From the NCBI GenBank assembly GCA_022771205.1, contig JALFCF010000001.1, positions 194,663 to 258,662 of the forward strand: DNA of 64,000 nucleotides. Reading direction: 5' to 3'. The position numbers were made by a program, and so were the translations under genes. The DNA comes from Mycoplasmatota bacterium. GTDB taxonomy: Bacteria; Bacillota_I; Bacilli_A; RF39; UBA660. Below, one piece after another: positions 46,254 through 55,348 of the stretch. The notes under the pieces are model-generated. The model worked only from the letters and a program-made list of their open reading frames with translations, did not search any database and had not been told where the DNA came from. The stretch's first letter is position 1. Each line of letters starts with the position of its first letter.

Positions 46254-46799
46254 TTGTCAGAAATAGAAATATTAGACGCAGAAAGTAATGTTACCCCTAA
46301 AGATTATTTGAATCATCTGTTGGAATTCTCTAAACAATCTACACAAGAAAACTCAATAATCTTTGATTTTGAAGTAGATGCTAATTATTGCCATTGTAAA
46401 ATTACAAAATATGAAATTGATGGAACAAGAAAAGAAGAAAGGCAAGAAACATTCAATAATATAGAAGAAGTAATAGAAGAAATATTAGAACCATTTCTAA
46501 AAAAATTTGCCAATGATAATAAAATAGTTATCAATAATATTTCTTCATATAAAGAAGATACAACTAGTCTAAAAATCATAAGTGAGTCAAATGACATGTG
46601 TAACATTTATGGAATAGACGAAATAATTGCAACGAAACTGTCAGAGTTGGTTAATAAACTAGAACAATCAGCAGATATTAGTTTAGAACAACAAAAAATA
46701 GACAATCGAGGAGTAGGAAATGTTTTTGCCTTTGTCATTAGCATTTTAGTTTTAGGTGTTGTTGTGTTGGGATTATTAATACCAAATTTTATAAAATAA
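46254..46799 (+). CDS. Hypothetical protein with C-terminal membrane anchor
   Basis: About 181 residues. A soluble alpha/beta part is followed by one membrane helix at the extreme C-terminus (FAFVISILVLGVVVLGLLI). No family recognised. A TTG start at 46254 is preferred, as AAGGAGTGATAGAA precedes it with the genome's normal spacing; a GTG at 46245 sits inside the SD. Tail-anchored topology is inferred. Confidence 0.6.
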   Translation: MSEIEILDAESNVTPKDYLNHLLEFSKQSTQENSIIFDFEVDANYCHCKITKYEIDGTRKEERQETFNNIEEVIEEILEPFLKKFANDNKIVINNISSYKEDTTSLKIISESNDMCNIYGIDEIIATKLSELVNKLEQSADISLEQQKIDNRGVGNVFAFVISILVLGVVVLGLLIPNFIK

Positions 46800-46821
46800 G
46801 ACTTATCAAAGTCTTTTTTTT
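46797..46821 (+). terminator. Intrinsic terminator
   Basis: AAGACTT / AAGTCTT hairpin with a long T-run. Confidence 0.82.
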
Positions 46822-46833
46822 TATTTATAAATT

Positions 46834-46842
46834 TGATACAAT
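46834..46842 (+). promoter_or_regulatory. Extended -10 promoter
   Basis: TGATACAAT, hexamer at 46837-46842, upstream of the zincin gene. Confidence 0.5.
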
Positions 46843-46866
46843 AAAAAAGTAAAGTAGGAGGCGCAC

Positions 46867-47901
46867 ATGACAAAAAATAGTAAAATGAAATTAGCTAAAG
46901 TATTAATAGCCTTCTCTTTAGTATTTATCTTTATAGGAATAGGCTTAAATCTCAATAATAAGGCTGTAATTAATCCTGTAACCGGTACTCATGTAATTAG
47001 TAATGGTAAAGATAATGATATTAGTATTACGACAACAAATATTCCAATAACAACAGATTCTGGACAACAAAACGATAATAACCAAACAGATGAAGAACAT
47101 GATTCCTCTAATAATGCTACTCCCAGCACAGGAGTAAATAAAGATCCTGCAACATCAAGTGGAGGAAATTCATCTAATTTACAAGTAAAAGAATCACAAG
47201 TTTCTAGCATAGGTGAAATAAATAATAATTTAAGAAACAGCATTCAAAATAAATATGGAATCACTGTAAGGTATGGGGCAGAAACTAATGGTTATACAAT
47301 CGCTGGATTATCAAGTATCATGTTGAATGATGAAAATAGAATCAATGAGGTATTAAGTTCCTTAAATTATAATTTATCATTATATCCTAATGGTTTTTTT
47401 ACAGAAACCAAACAAGCTAACTATTCATTAACTATTTATTTAATAAAAAGGTATTCTCAAGAAAATGTAACAGGAATTACTGATTCCACCACAAAAAATA
47501 TAGTGATATCTTTAGCGACAGACTACAGTTTTGTAGATAGTCTGCATCATGAATTATATCATTATATAGAAAAATATTTGTATTACAAAGGCGCTAATTA
47601 TACGACGTGGAATACATTAAACCCTCAAGGATTCAACTATGGTGCAGCAAACACTTCATTATCTTATGCTAATACAAACGATCCCTACGCTTTCTTTGTA
47701 AACACATATGCTCAAACAGATGAGTATGAAGATAGAGCATCAACGTTTGAATACTTAATGGCTAACACAGAAGCAAATTGTTTAATAACTGGTACAACTA
47801 TTTGGAAAAAAGCAAAATATATGTGTGAACAAATAGATGCAGTATTCCAAACTGTATCACCAAGTGTAACAGAATATTGGGAAAGATATGTATATAATTA
47901 G
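46867..47901 (+). CDS. Secreted or anchored zincin-type metallopeptidase
   Basis: 344 residues. An N-terminal hydrophobic anchor (about 8-28) precedes a Ser/Thr/Asn-rich linker to about residue 110 and a catalytic domain. That domain contains HELYH at 228-232 (zinc ligands and catalytic Glu) and EDRASTFE from 288, which supplies the third ligand. The pattern fits putative zinc-binding peptidases of Gram-positive surfaces. No propeptide is obvious. RBS AGTAGGAGGCGCAC precedes the ATG. Confidence 0.75.
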   Translation: MTKNSKMKLAKVLIAFSLVFIFIGIGLNLNNKAVINPVTGTHVISNGKDNDISITTTNIPITTDSGQQNDNNQTDEEHDSSNNATPSTGVNKDPATSSGGNSSNLQVKESQVSSIGEINNNLRNSIQNKYGITVRYGAETNGYTIAGLSSIMLNDENRINEVLSSLNYNLSLYPNGFFTETKQANYSLTIYLIKRYSQENVTGITDSTTKNIVISLATDYSFVDSLHHELYHYIEKYLYYKGANYTTWNTLNPQGFNYGAANTSLSYANTNDPYAFFVNTYAQTDEYEDRASTFEYLMANTEANCLITGTTIWKKAKYMCEQIDAVFQTVSPSVTEYWERYVYN

Positions 47902-47913
47902 GAGAGTGATAAT

Positions 47914-48435
47914 ATGAAAAGAGTAATTATTAATGAAGAAAAGATAGATATTATGAATGTAGAAAGTACAGTAATTAGAGTAAAAGCTTTAATGGTAAAC
48001 CCGAAAGATGAATTATTAATAGTGCATAATAATTATACTTATCAATTTCCAGGTGGACATTGGAGACAAAGTGAATCTTTAGAAGAAAGTCTAAAGCGAG
48101 AAATCAAAGAGGAGACTGGCATTGCTAGTACACTTGAAAATGGACCATTTATGGTAATAGAAGAATATTATAAGAATTATCTAGATACTGGAAAGTCTAG
48201 ATGTAATAAAATGTATTATTATATTGTACACAGTAATGATAATCCAAAGGTAGAAGAAATGAGTCTTTCTGAATTAGAAAGAGAAACAGATTTTAACTTG
48301 TTCTATATACCTATCAAAGATATGGAACAATTTTTAAAAGAAAGCATTGCTAATAATACAATTGAGGAAGTTATTGGTAAAGAAATGTTATCAGTAATGG
48401 AAGAATATAAAGAAAAACATATGGGGAGGAAATAG
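47914..48435 (+). CDS. NUDIX hydrolase
   Basis: 173 residues with a NUDIX box from GGHWRQSESLEES through KREIKEETGI, including the REIKEE core that binds Mg2+. Substrate unknown; family members hydrolyse nucleoside diphosphates linked to another group. RBS GGAGAGTGATAAT precedes the ATG. It sits just upstream of galE and could share its transcript. Confidence 0.85.
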   Translation: MKRVIINEEKIDIMNVESTVIRVKALMVNPKDELLIVHNNYTYQFPGGHWRQSESLEESLKREIKEETGIASTLENGPFMVIEEYYKNYLDTGKSRCNKMYYYIVHSNDNPKVEEMSLSELERETDFNLFYIPIKDMEQFLKESIANNTIEEVIGKEMLSVMEEYKEKHMGRK

Positions 48436-48438
48436 GTT

Positions 48439-49446
48439 ATGAAAATATTAGTAACGGGTGGTTTAGGTTATATTGGAAGCCATACTTGCGTAGAATTATT
48501 AGAAGAAGGATATGAAGTGGTTGTATTAGATAATTTATCTAATTCCAAAGAAGAAGTAAAAGATAAAATAAAGGCAATTACTGGAAAAGATATTAAATTT
48601 TATTTAGGTGATATGATTGATGAATCACTATTAGATAAAATTTTTGCAGAAGAAAAAATTGATGCTGTAATAGATTTTGCAGCATACAAAGCAGTAGGAG
48701 AATCAGTGCAAAAACCAGTAGAATACTACACTAATAATATTTCTACAGTGTTAGTTTTACTAAAAGAAATGAAAAAGCATAATGTTAAAAAGTTGGTATT
48801 TTCATCAAGTGCAACTGTATATGGAAATCCGGAACATGTACCAATTAAAGAAACTGATAAAACAGGTGGAACAACAAATCCATATGGTACTTCAAAACTT
48901 TTTGTAGAACAAATATTAAAAGATTTATATAAATCTGATAGTTCATGGGATATTGCGATTCTTAGATATTTTAATCCTATCGGAGCTCATAAAAGTGGAT
49001 TAATTGGTGAAGAACCCAATGGAATTCCAGCAAATTTAATGCCATATATTGCCAAAGTAGCAAGCGGTGAATTAGAATGCCTTTCTATATTTGGAAATGA
49101 TTATCCAACTAAAGATGGAACTGGAGTAAGAGATTATATTCATGTGGTAGATCTTGCTAAAGGTCACATTAAAGCCCTAGAAAAATTAGCGAAAGAAAAT
49201 GAAGGTTTATATATCTACAATCTAGGAACAGGAGTAGGTTATAGCGTTTTAGATATAGTAAATGCTTTTGAAAAAGTAAATCAAGTAAAAGTAAACTATA
49301 AAATTAGTGAACGTCGTCCTGGTGATATTGCGGAATGTTATTCAGATCCTAATAAGGCAAAAAATGAACTAGGTTGGATTGCAGAGCTGACTATCGAAGA
49401 TATGTGTAAAGATGCATATAATTTTATTTTAAAAAACCAGAAATAA
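48439..49446 (+). CDS. galE: UDP-glucose 4-epimerase
   Basis: 335-aa extended SDR. It has N-terminal GGLGYIGSH, DFAAYKAVGES, catalytic SSSATVYG and YGTSK (Tyr and Lys), an NPIGAHKSG loop and GTGVRDYIHV, all typical of GalE. It interconverts UDP-glucose and UDP-galactose (and sometimes the HexNAc forms) for envelope polymers. ATG at 48439 follows GGGGAGGAAATAGGTT. Confidence 0.93.
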   Translation: MKILVTGGLGYIGSHTCVELLEEGYEVVVLDNLSNSKEEVKDKIKAITGKDIKFYLGDMIDESLLDKIFAEEKIDAVIDFAAYKAVGESVQKPVEYYTNNISTVLVLLKEMKKHNVKKLVFSSSATVYGNPEHVPIKETDKTGGTTNPYGTSKLFVEQILKDLYKSDSSWDIAILRYFNPIGAHKSGLIGEEPNGIPANLMPYIAKVASGELECLSIFGNDYPTKDGTGVRDYIHVVDLAKGHIKALEKLAKENEGLYIYNLGTGVGYSVLDIVNAFEKVNQVKVNYKISERRPGDIAECYSDPNKAKNELGWIAELTIEDMCKDAYNFILKNQK

Positions 49447-49471
49447 AACTATATTAACAATAGAAACAATA

Positions 49472-49501
49472 TAAGCTATCACTAAATGTGATAGCTTTTT
49501 A
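49472..49501 (+). terminator. Intrinsic terminator after galE
   Basis: AAGCTATCAC, loop TAAAT, GTGATAGCTT with a T-tail. Confidence 0.88.
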
Positions 49502-49594
49502 TGACAATACAGTGTAAAGTTATGATAATAATCATAATAAAGAAAGTAAAAGATGATATACTGAAAATAAGGTGAGAAAGTAGTGGTGATAAAC

Positions 49595-50977
49595 ATGCGA
49601 AAATGTCCAAACTGCGGAGAAACATTACAAAGTCATGATAGAGTATGTAGAAATTGTGGTGCTTTTTTAGATGTGGTTCCAACAGATGAACCAATGATGT
49701 TTGACAATGATAATCTTGATACGAAAAAGGATAAAGATCAAGATCAAGATTTCATAAACATCCCTAGTTATGACGAAATAAGTACACAAAAAGAAAATGT
49801 TAGTTCAAAGAGAAAATTCTACTGGAAGCCCCCATTGCTATTTTTAATACTGGGAATCATTTGTATACTAACAGCAGTTATAATAAAGTCTTTTGAAAAC
49901 ACCCAAGAATTACTATTGAAAGTATTTAATATGCTTAGTATGGGATTTGGAGCTTTAGCAGTAGTATCTGCCATCATTATAATTATTTTATATGCAGTAA
50001 AAAAAGAATTTCATTATACAATGACCCCAAGAGAGATAATTGATAGTAATGCTTCACCTCGTGAACAAAGAAGAATGGCATTTGTAGGTAAAAATTATGT
50101 AAAACTATCCAAAAAAGGTTTCTCTTTTTCAGCTTTTTTCTTTAATTTTTATTATCTATTATATAGAAAAAGATATTTAACTGCACTAGTAGGGATGTTT
50201 ATTATTGCTATTTTAGTATTCCTATCAAACTACTTATCAATACTAAAATACATCATAGCTATTATCATGATTGTGTTCTCTATCATTTTAGGATTGTTTT
50301 TTAATAAACAATATATCAAATTCATCAATAATAAAACTAAAGTATTAAAAGAGAAAAACTCAAATTTAGATGTAGAAAGTTTCTTACAGTTATGTCAAAA
50401 AAAAGGAGGAACTTCACTATTTTCAGCCACGATTATTTATACTTTATTTCTAATAATTATAATCTTAATTTCTAACTTATCTATATTTAAAGTAGATGCA
50501 GCAAAGAAGCCAAAACAAAAAGAAGAAAATCTTGATGTAGAAGTAACGGTAATTGATAGAGACTATCAAAAACGGAAAGCACAATGTAAAAATTATGCAT
50601 CAGCAATATATCAAAGTTATTTATCAGCAAATTTAGAAATCACCTATATTGGTTGTAATATGGGAAAGGATAATTACATAATCCTAAAAGTTAAAAATCC
50701 TAACGACCAAAGTACTTATATCGCTAAATATGAGGTTAATAAAAAGAAAGAAGAATTAAAGTTAGCAAACACAACACTAGAAATAGAAAAGTTAAGAGAA
50801 AAACAACAACAAACAACATTAACGAATAAAGAGATTGAAGATTTAACAGAAAAAGAAACAATAGAAAGAGAGTTCAATTCATTTGATAGTCAGGTAGAAG
50901 AAGATAAAGTGGCTTATAAAGAAGATCCTACATATATTAGAAATTATATAAAAATAGACATAGATTTACTATCATAA
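49595..50977 (+). CDS. Zinc-ribbon membrane protein (DUF2628-like)
   Basis: About 460 residues. An N-terminal zinc ribbon CPNCG...CRNCG (residues 4-22) is followed by a linker and two helices (about 80-125). A DUF2628-like segment (GFSFSAFFFNFYYLLYRKRYLTA) and two or three more helices come next, one anchor near residue 275, and a charged C-terminal domain. The start at 49595 follows GTGGTGATAAAC. Function unknown; zinc-ribbon membrane proteins of this kind are common and poorly studied. Confidence 0.7.
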   Translation: MRKCPNCGETLQSHDRVCRNCGAFLDVVPTDEPMMFDNDNLDTKKDKDQDQDFINIPSYDEISTQKENVSSKRKFYWKPPLLFLILGIICILTAVIIKSFENTQELLLKVFNMLSMGFGALAVVSAIIIIILYAVKKEFHYTMTPREIIDSNASPREQRRMAFVGKNYVKLSKKGFSFSAFFFNFYYLLYRKRYLTALVGMFIIAILVFLSNYLSILKYIIAIIMIVFSIILGLFFNKQYIKFINNKTKVLKEKNSNLDVESFLQLCQKKGGTSLFSATIIYTLFLIIIILISNLSIFKVDAAKKPKQKEENLDVEVTVIDRDYQKRKAQCKNYASAIYQSYLSANLEITYIGCNMGKDNYIILKVKNPNDQSTYIAKYEVNKKKEELKLANTTLEIEKLREKQQQTTLTNKEIEDLTEKETIEREFNSFDSQVEEDKVAYKEDPTYIRNYIKIDIDLLS

Positions 50978-51003
50978 ACCATAACAACTGTTATGGTTTT
51001 TTC
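50976..51003 (+). terminator. Intrinsic terminator
   Basis: AAACCATAAC, loop AACT, GTTATGGTTTTTT. Confidence 0.88.
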
Positions 51004-51016
51004 TGTAATTAAAGTA

Positions 51017-51025
51017 TGTTATAAT
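51017..51025 (+). promoter_or_regulatory. Extended -10 promoter for an ABC exporter
   Basis: TGTTATAAT, hexamer at 51020-51025. Confidence 0.55.
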
Positions 51026-51043
51026 AAAAAAAGGAGGAGTAGT

Positions 51044-51751
51044 ATGCAACTAACAATAAAAAATTTGACAAAAACATATGGAGAAAAAGTCGTATTACAA
51101 GATATAGATTTTACTTTTGAAGAAGGGAAAATCTATGGACTGATTGGACGTAATGGAGCTGGAAAAACTACATTTTTTAACTGTTTAAATGAAGATGTAG
51201 AAATAGACAAAGGAGAAGTTATTTTAAATGATGATTATGGACAAAATAAGTTAAAGACAGATGATATTGGATATGTAATTTCAACTCCAACCGTACCAGA
51301 GTTTTTGACAGGAAAAGAATTTTTATCATTTTTCTTAGAAATTAATAAAGACAAACTTGAAAAGCCAAAAACAATAGAAGAATATTTTGATTTAGTAAAA
51401 ATTAATGAAGAAGACCAAGATAAATTATTAAAAGAGTATTCACATGGTATGAAAAATAAAATGCAAATGCTAATAAATTTTATTGCCCACCCTAAAGTTC
51501 TATTATTAGATGAACCATTAACATCTTTAGATGTAGTAGTTCAAGAGGAAATGAAACAATTATTAAAAAATATGAAAAAAGGACATATCCTAATTTTTTC
51601 TACTCATATATTAGAACTAGCACTAGATTTATGCGACGAAATAGTGATACTAAATAATAAAAGACTAGAATTAATAGAAAAAAATCATTTAAATACTAAA
51701 AAATATAAAGATAAAATAATTGAAAATTTAAGGGATGAGAAAAATGATTAA
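51044..51751 (+). CDS. ABC transporter ATP-binding protein
   Basis: About 235 residues with Walker A GRNGAGKTT, a degenerate signature YSHGMKNK, Walker B VLLLDEP and a THILE H-loop. The start at 51044 follows AAAAGGAGGAGTAGT; an in-frame upstream start lies in the terminator. It overlaps the permease gene by eight bases. It belongs to the type with one large membrane partner. Confidence 0.88.
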   Translation: MQLTIKNLTKTYGEKVVLQDIDFTFEEGKIYGLIGRNGAGKTTFFNCLNEDVEIDKGEVILNDDYGQNKLKTDDIGYVISTPTVPEFLTGKEFLSFFLEINKDKLEKPKTIEEYFDLVKINEEDQDKLLKEYSHGMKNKMQMLINFIAHPKVLLLDEPLTSLDVVVQEEMKQLLKNMKKGHILIFSTHILELALDLCDEIVILNNKRLELIEKNHLNTKKYKDKIIENLRDEKND

Positions 51752-53303
51752 TACCTTAAAAATGTCATTTAAAATAGATATTACTTATGCTATTAATTCA
51801 TTTATTTATAATATAAAGCGTTTTCCAATTTTAAAAGATTTATTTCCAGGAGATAGTCTATATAAAAGTACAAAAGTAAAAGCTTTTGTAAGAGTACTAG
51901 CTCTAATTTTATCAACTGCTAGAATAATTTTTTTTAAAGCATTATATTTTTGGATTATTTATTTAATAGCTAGTGCTTTAACCCCTAAGAATATAACAAC
52001 AGGTCTACTACATATTTATTTTATTTTTACAATCATTGGCTTATTTTTTAACAATAAAGTTTTAACAACAAGCACTAAAAAATACTTTTCTATTGTATTA
52101 TTTAATATGAATGCCAAAGAATTTATGAAAGCAACTCTTTGGATAGAAGCATTAATTAACTTATTAACTCACAGTATTTTTCTATGGTTAGTAATACAAA
52201 AACCAGCAGTGTTAGTATTTACTGCATTTGGTTTTTTAGGTCGATTTATAGGTGAAAGATTAAATCTATGGCATTACAATAAGTATAAAATATCACTTAC
52301 ATATAATTATCCATTATATTGGACAATAGTTCTTATAAGTTTTGGTCTATGTCTTTTACCATTAATAAATATAACCGTAAATCCAATAATCGTAGGAATA
52401 ATAGATGTAATCTTTTTACCATTAGCAATCATTAGTTATATTGGATTAATGAAAATAAATAATTATAAGTTAATTTATAAAAGACTAAATACAAAAGTGG
52501 CCGCACTAAATAGTAATCAAGCAAAAGAGTATTCACGCCAAGCTATGGTTGATATCAAAGATAAAGATAAAAAAATAGATGAAAAAAAATTAAAAGGCAA
52601 AAAGGGTTATGATTTATTTAATACCATCTTTTTTGAAAGACATAAGGAAATATTGTTGCGTAGTGCTAAAATGTTTGCAATCATCTCTTTTGTGGTAATA
52701 GTAGGGATGGGAATATTGATTATGCTCATACCAGAGTCAAAAGTACGTATAAATGATTTCCTATCCAATAATATTGCTTGGTTTGTAATTATTATGTACT
52801 TTATTAATCGTGGTTCAATCATAACACAAGCAATGTTTTATAATTGTGATCATTCTATGTTAACTTTTAATTTTTATAGAAATCCAAAAGTAATATTAAA
52901 TATTTTTAAAACAAGAGTATTAACAGTATCAAAAGTAAACTTAATTCCAGCAGCGATTATTGCTTTAGGAGTACCAGTATTATTATATTTATCAGGAGGA
53001 ACATCCAATGTAATGGATTACATATCTATTCCAATATTTATTATTGCTTTAAGTATATTCTTTTCTATTCACTACTTAGTAATCTACTATTTATTCCAAC
53101 CCTACGATAAAAATATGGCTATGAAAAGTATTACATATTCATTGATTTCAGCTGGAACTTATTTAGTAGCTTATTCATTTACTGATTTTAGAATGTCTAC
53201 GACAGCTTTTTCACTAATAACTATAATAGCAACAATAATATATTGTATCATTGCATTGATAGCAGTTTATAAAAAAGCTCCAGTAACATTTAAAATAAGG
53301 TAG
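51744..53303 (+). CDS. ABC transporter membrane protein
   Basis: About 519 residues with roughly 10-12 hydrophobic helices and a charged cytoplasmic loop near residues 255-300. No export signal. Position directly after the ATPase, with overlapping reading frames, marks it as the permease. The ATG at 51744 has AAGGG about nine bases upstream; one at 51735 abuts it. Substrate unknown. Confidence 0.75.
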   Translation: MINTLKMSFKIDITYAINSFIYNIKRFPILKDLFPGDSLYKSTKVKAFVRVLALILSTARIIFFKALYFWIIYLIASALTPKNITTGLLHIYFIFTIIGLFFNNKVLTTSTKKYFSIVLFNMNAKEFMKATLWIEALINLLTHSIFLWLVIQKPAVLVFTAFGFLGRFIGERLNLWHYNKYKISLTYNYPLYWTIVLISFGLCLLPLINITVNPIIVGIIDVIFLPLAIISYIGLMKINNYKLIYKRLNTKVAALNSNQAKEYSRQAMVDIKDKDKKIDEKKLKGKKGYDLFNTIFFERHKEILLRSAKMFAIISFVVIVGMGILIMLIPESKVRINDFLSNNIAWFVIIMYFINRGSIITQAMFYNCDHSMLTFNFYRNPKVILNIFKTRVLTVSKVNLIPAAIIALGVPVLLYLSGGTSNVMDYISIPIFIIALSIFFSIHYLVIYYLFQPYDKNMAMKSITYSLISAGTYLVAYSFTDFRMSTTAFSLITIIATIIYCIIALIAVYKKAPVTFKIR

Positions 53304-53307
53304 AAAA

Positions 53308-53336
53308 TTGACAATTTTTGTGAAATAGGCTACAAT
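53308..53336 (+). promoter_or_regulatory. Sigma-A promoter
   Basis: TTGACA at 53308-53313, 17-base spacer, TACAAT at 53331-53336. Confidence 0.82.
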
Positions 53337-53370
53337 ATTAGTGTTACAAAAAACATTTGAGGTGACTAAT

Positions 53371-54060
53371 TTGAAAAGAGAAAAACTAATCAGCTCTGTT
53401 TTAGCAACACTTGGAATAGTTATGATATCTATTGCTTTAGTAATCGAACAAGACAATGGATTACAACAAGATAAAGTAATAGAAACAAAAAATAGTACAA
53501 TACAATTAAAAAATATGGCGACTTCTGCCAATAATATAATAAATACAGAGTCAGAAACTACAGAGATTAATACAAGTGCCGAAGTGATTCCTATTGAAAT
53601 GGAAGTGGCACCAGCCTCTGTAATTATCCCTCCAAGAATAGAAGTGTATGAGGGAATGACAATTGATGAACTAGCAGAAAAATTAAATAGAAGTTTAGGA
53701 ACTGGTTACATTGCTGGTAAAGGATATTTAATTGCTAGTCAATGCATTGAAAAAGGAGTAGATCCTTATGTAGCCGTAGCAATTATGTTACATGAAACTG
53801 GCTGTAAATATAATTGTTCGACATTAGTAAAAACATGCAATAATGTTGGAGGACAAAAAGGTTCACCAGGATGTAATGGAGGATCATATAAAGCTTTTGC
53901 GACATTAGATGATGGAATTATTGGATTTATTGATAATCTTCAAAGAAATTATTACTCAAGAGGATTAAATACAATAGAGAAGATTGCTCCTAAATATGCA
54001 GCAAGTTCTGCATGGCCAACAAAAATCAGAAACTATGTAGATCAAATTAGAGCTAGTTAA
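53371..54060 (+). CDS. Exported glucosaminidase/lysozyme-like wall hydrolase
   Basis: About 229 residues. An N-terminal anchor (about 5-25) and a linker precede a lysozyme-fold domain (about 100-229) with IAGKGYLIASQCIEKGVDPYVA, a catalytic-Glu candidate in HETGC, NNVGGQKG and a C-terminal IRNYVDQI. It fits GH73-type glucosaminidases or related transglycosylases. Start is TTG at 53371, preceded by GAGGTGACTAAT; an upstream in-frame GTG at 53341 is too close to the -10. Confidence 0.75.
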   Translation: MKREKLISSVLATLGIVMISIALVIEQDNGLQQDKVIETKNSTIQLKNMATSANNIINTESETTEINTSAEVIPIEMEVAPASVIIPPRIEVYEGMTIDELAEKLNRSLGTGYIAGKGYLIASQCIEKGVDPYVAVAIMLHETGCKYNCSTLVKTCNNVGGQKGSPGCNGGSYKAFATLDDGIIGFIDNLQRNYYSRGLNTIEKIAPKYAASSAWPTKIRNYVDQIRAS

Positions 54061-54084
54061 CTACCTAAAAAGGTAGTTTCTTTC
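54059..54084 (+). terminator. Intrinsic terminator before the OLE-like RNA
   Basis: AACTACCT, loop AAAA, AGGTAGTT with a TTTCTTTC tail. Confidence 0.75.
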
Positions 54085-54085
54085 A

Positions 54086-54660
54086 ATTCTTGGCGCGTTA
54101 TTCTAGTCCAAGGACTTATTAGGAAGACGGGATTAAACAACCGTTAAGGGCATATCTATGAAACCTTTGGTGTTTGCTTCTTGCGCCCAGCTTGGGGTGA
54201 ATGCTGGAGATGTAAGGATACTGGGCGACCGTAATGGCATACGACAATCGACCCACTATTCGCTGGAGACCTAGCCTTGTGGTCAGCCTACACGGACAAC
54301 TCTGACGGACCGACTACGACCTAGGATGAACCTATACGTGGCGAAAGTTATGTATAGTGTAGCCTGCCTTGAGTGAAAATCCGGGAATTAATGATCTTAA
54401 TTCTTTCACAGGCCAGTGAAAGTCTTATTGCGTTATGAAACGATTTTTGCAAAAAAGAACTAATAATAAGAAATTGGTGAGGAAATCTCCTAGAACGTAA
54501 ATAGAATGGGATTGCAGTGAATACTAAGTGGTAATCAAGTCATACAAATGGTGACATTGTATTGATTCTTTGAAAGGGGAACCACATTCTTGGTAACGAG
54601 GATGCAAGAATCAGAGAAACTCTACTTGACCTAAGATTCAAAGTTTACCATTCTATAGCC
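54086..54660 (+). ncRNA. OLE (ornate large extremophilic) RNA candidate
   Basis: About 575 bases without a sustained ORF, clearly richer in G and C than the surrounding DNA, directly before an OapA-like gene. Paired segments can be read by eye. CGCCCAG (54184-54190) pairs with CTGGGCG (54221-54227) and CTATAC (54332-54337) with GTATAG (54352-54357). A long arm is built from GCCTG (54362-54366), GTGAAA (54373-54378) and GAATTAA (54385-54391), with partners at 54397-54413. ATTCTTG (54586-54592) pairs with CAAGAAT (54605-54611), and a nine-base ATAGAATGG (54501-54509) / CCATTCTAT (54648-54656) helix closes the 3' domain. Length, ornate folding and the adjacent OapA-type protein match OLE RNA, known from Bacillus halodurans and anaerobic Bacillota. 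Identity rests on context and length, not on a covariance search. Confidence 0.85.
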
Positions 54661-54685
54661 AAATATCTATTTTAGAGAGGAATTT

Positions 54686-55324
54686 ATGTTATTTAAAACA
54701 AAAAATAGAAAAGAAAAAGCCAAAGAAGAAATAAGAAATTTAGAGGTACAGACAAGAAGAAAAGAAAAAATAAACAAGGAGAAAGTGAATGTAAAATGGG
54801 TAAGTCAAATTACTGTAGTAGCCTTTACTTTATCCTTTTCACTATCATTTATATCTGAAACAACTATTCCTAATTTATCATTAATATTTGGTATAATTTT
54901 AACATTAGCCTTTGTCTTTTTAGGAGTGTTATTTGATATAATAGGTGTATCAGTAACATCAGCAGATGAAAAAGTTTTTCATTCAATGAATTCTAGAAAA
55001 GTACGCGGATCTAATATAGCTGTAAAAATGGTAAAAAATGCTGAAAAAGTATCAAACTTTTGTTGTGATGTAATTGGTGATATTTGTGGTATTATATCAG
55101 GAGCATCAGCAGCCAGTATAGCTGCAATATTATCAATGAATTTAAAAACAAATCCATTATTTACAAGTTTATTTGTAGCTGCTACTATTGCGGCATTAAC
55201 AATAGGTGGAAAAGCATTAGGCAAAACATTTGCCATCAATAAAAGTAATATTATTATATATGAGTCATCAAAATTTATTTCATATTTTTATCATCCTAAA
55301 AAGAATACAAAAAAGAAAAAGTAA
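54686..55324 (+). CDS. oapA: OLE-associated membrane protein (OapA/CorB-DUF21-like)
   Basis: 212 residues. A very basic N-terminus (about 1-40) and C-terminus (KKNTKKKK) flank four hydrophobic helices (about 43-63, 68-90, 125-150, 155-180). Between helices 2 and 3 is a conserved stretch with DIIGVSVTSADE, FHSMNSRKVRG and CDVIGDICGIISGASA, reminiscent of CorB/CNNM DUF21 domains but without CBS domains. OapA in B. halodurans is a four-helix protein of about this size encoded directly after OLE RNA, binds it at the membrane, and is linked to magnesium homeostasis and stress growth. RBS GAGAGGAATTT precedes the ATG. Confidence 0.85.
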   Translation: MLFKTKNRKEKAKEEIRNLEVQTRRKEKINKEKVNVKWVSQITVVAFTLSFSLSFISETTIPNLSLIFGIILTLAFVFLGVLFDIIGVSVTSADEKVFHSMNSRKVRGSNIAVKMVKNAEKVSNFCCDVIGDICGIISGASAASIAAILSMNLKTNPLFTSLFVAATIAALTIGGKALGKTFAINKSNIIIYESSKFISYFYHPKKNTKKKK

Positions 55325-55348
55325 TAAGATAAACTTATTACTTTTTTT
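55320..55348. terminator. Bidirectional terminator
   Basis: AAGTAATAAG, loop ATAAA, CTTATTACTT with T-runs on both strands, between the convergent oapA and rodA genes. Confidence 0.88.

Noticed and set aside
54086-54660. RNase P RNA, tmRNA, ROOL or GOLLD RNA
   Set aside because: The GAGGAAA-like piece at 54479 is isolated and the RNase P ACAGAA core is absent. There is no tRNA-like end with a tag ORF, and no phage or tRNA context. The oapA neighbour favours OLE.
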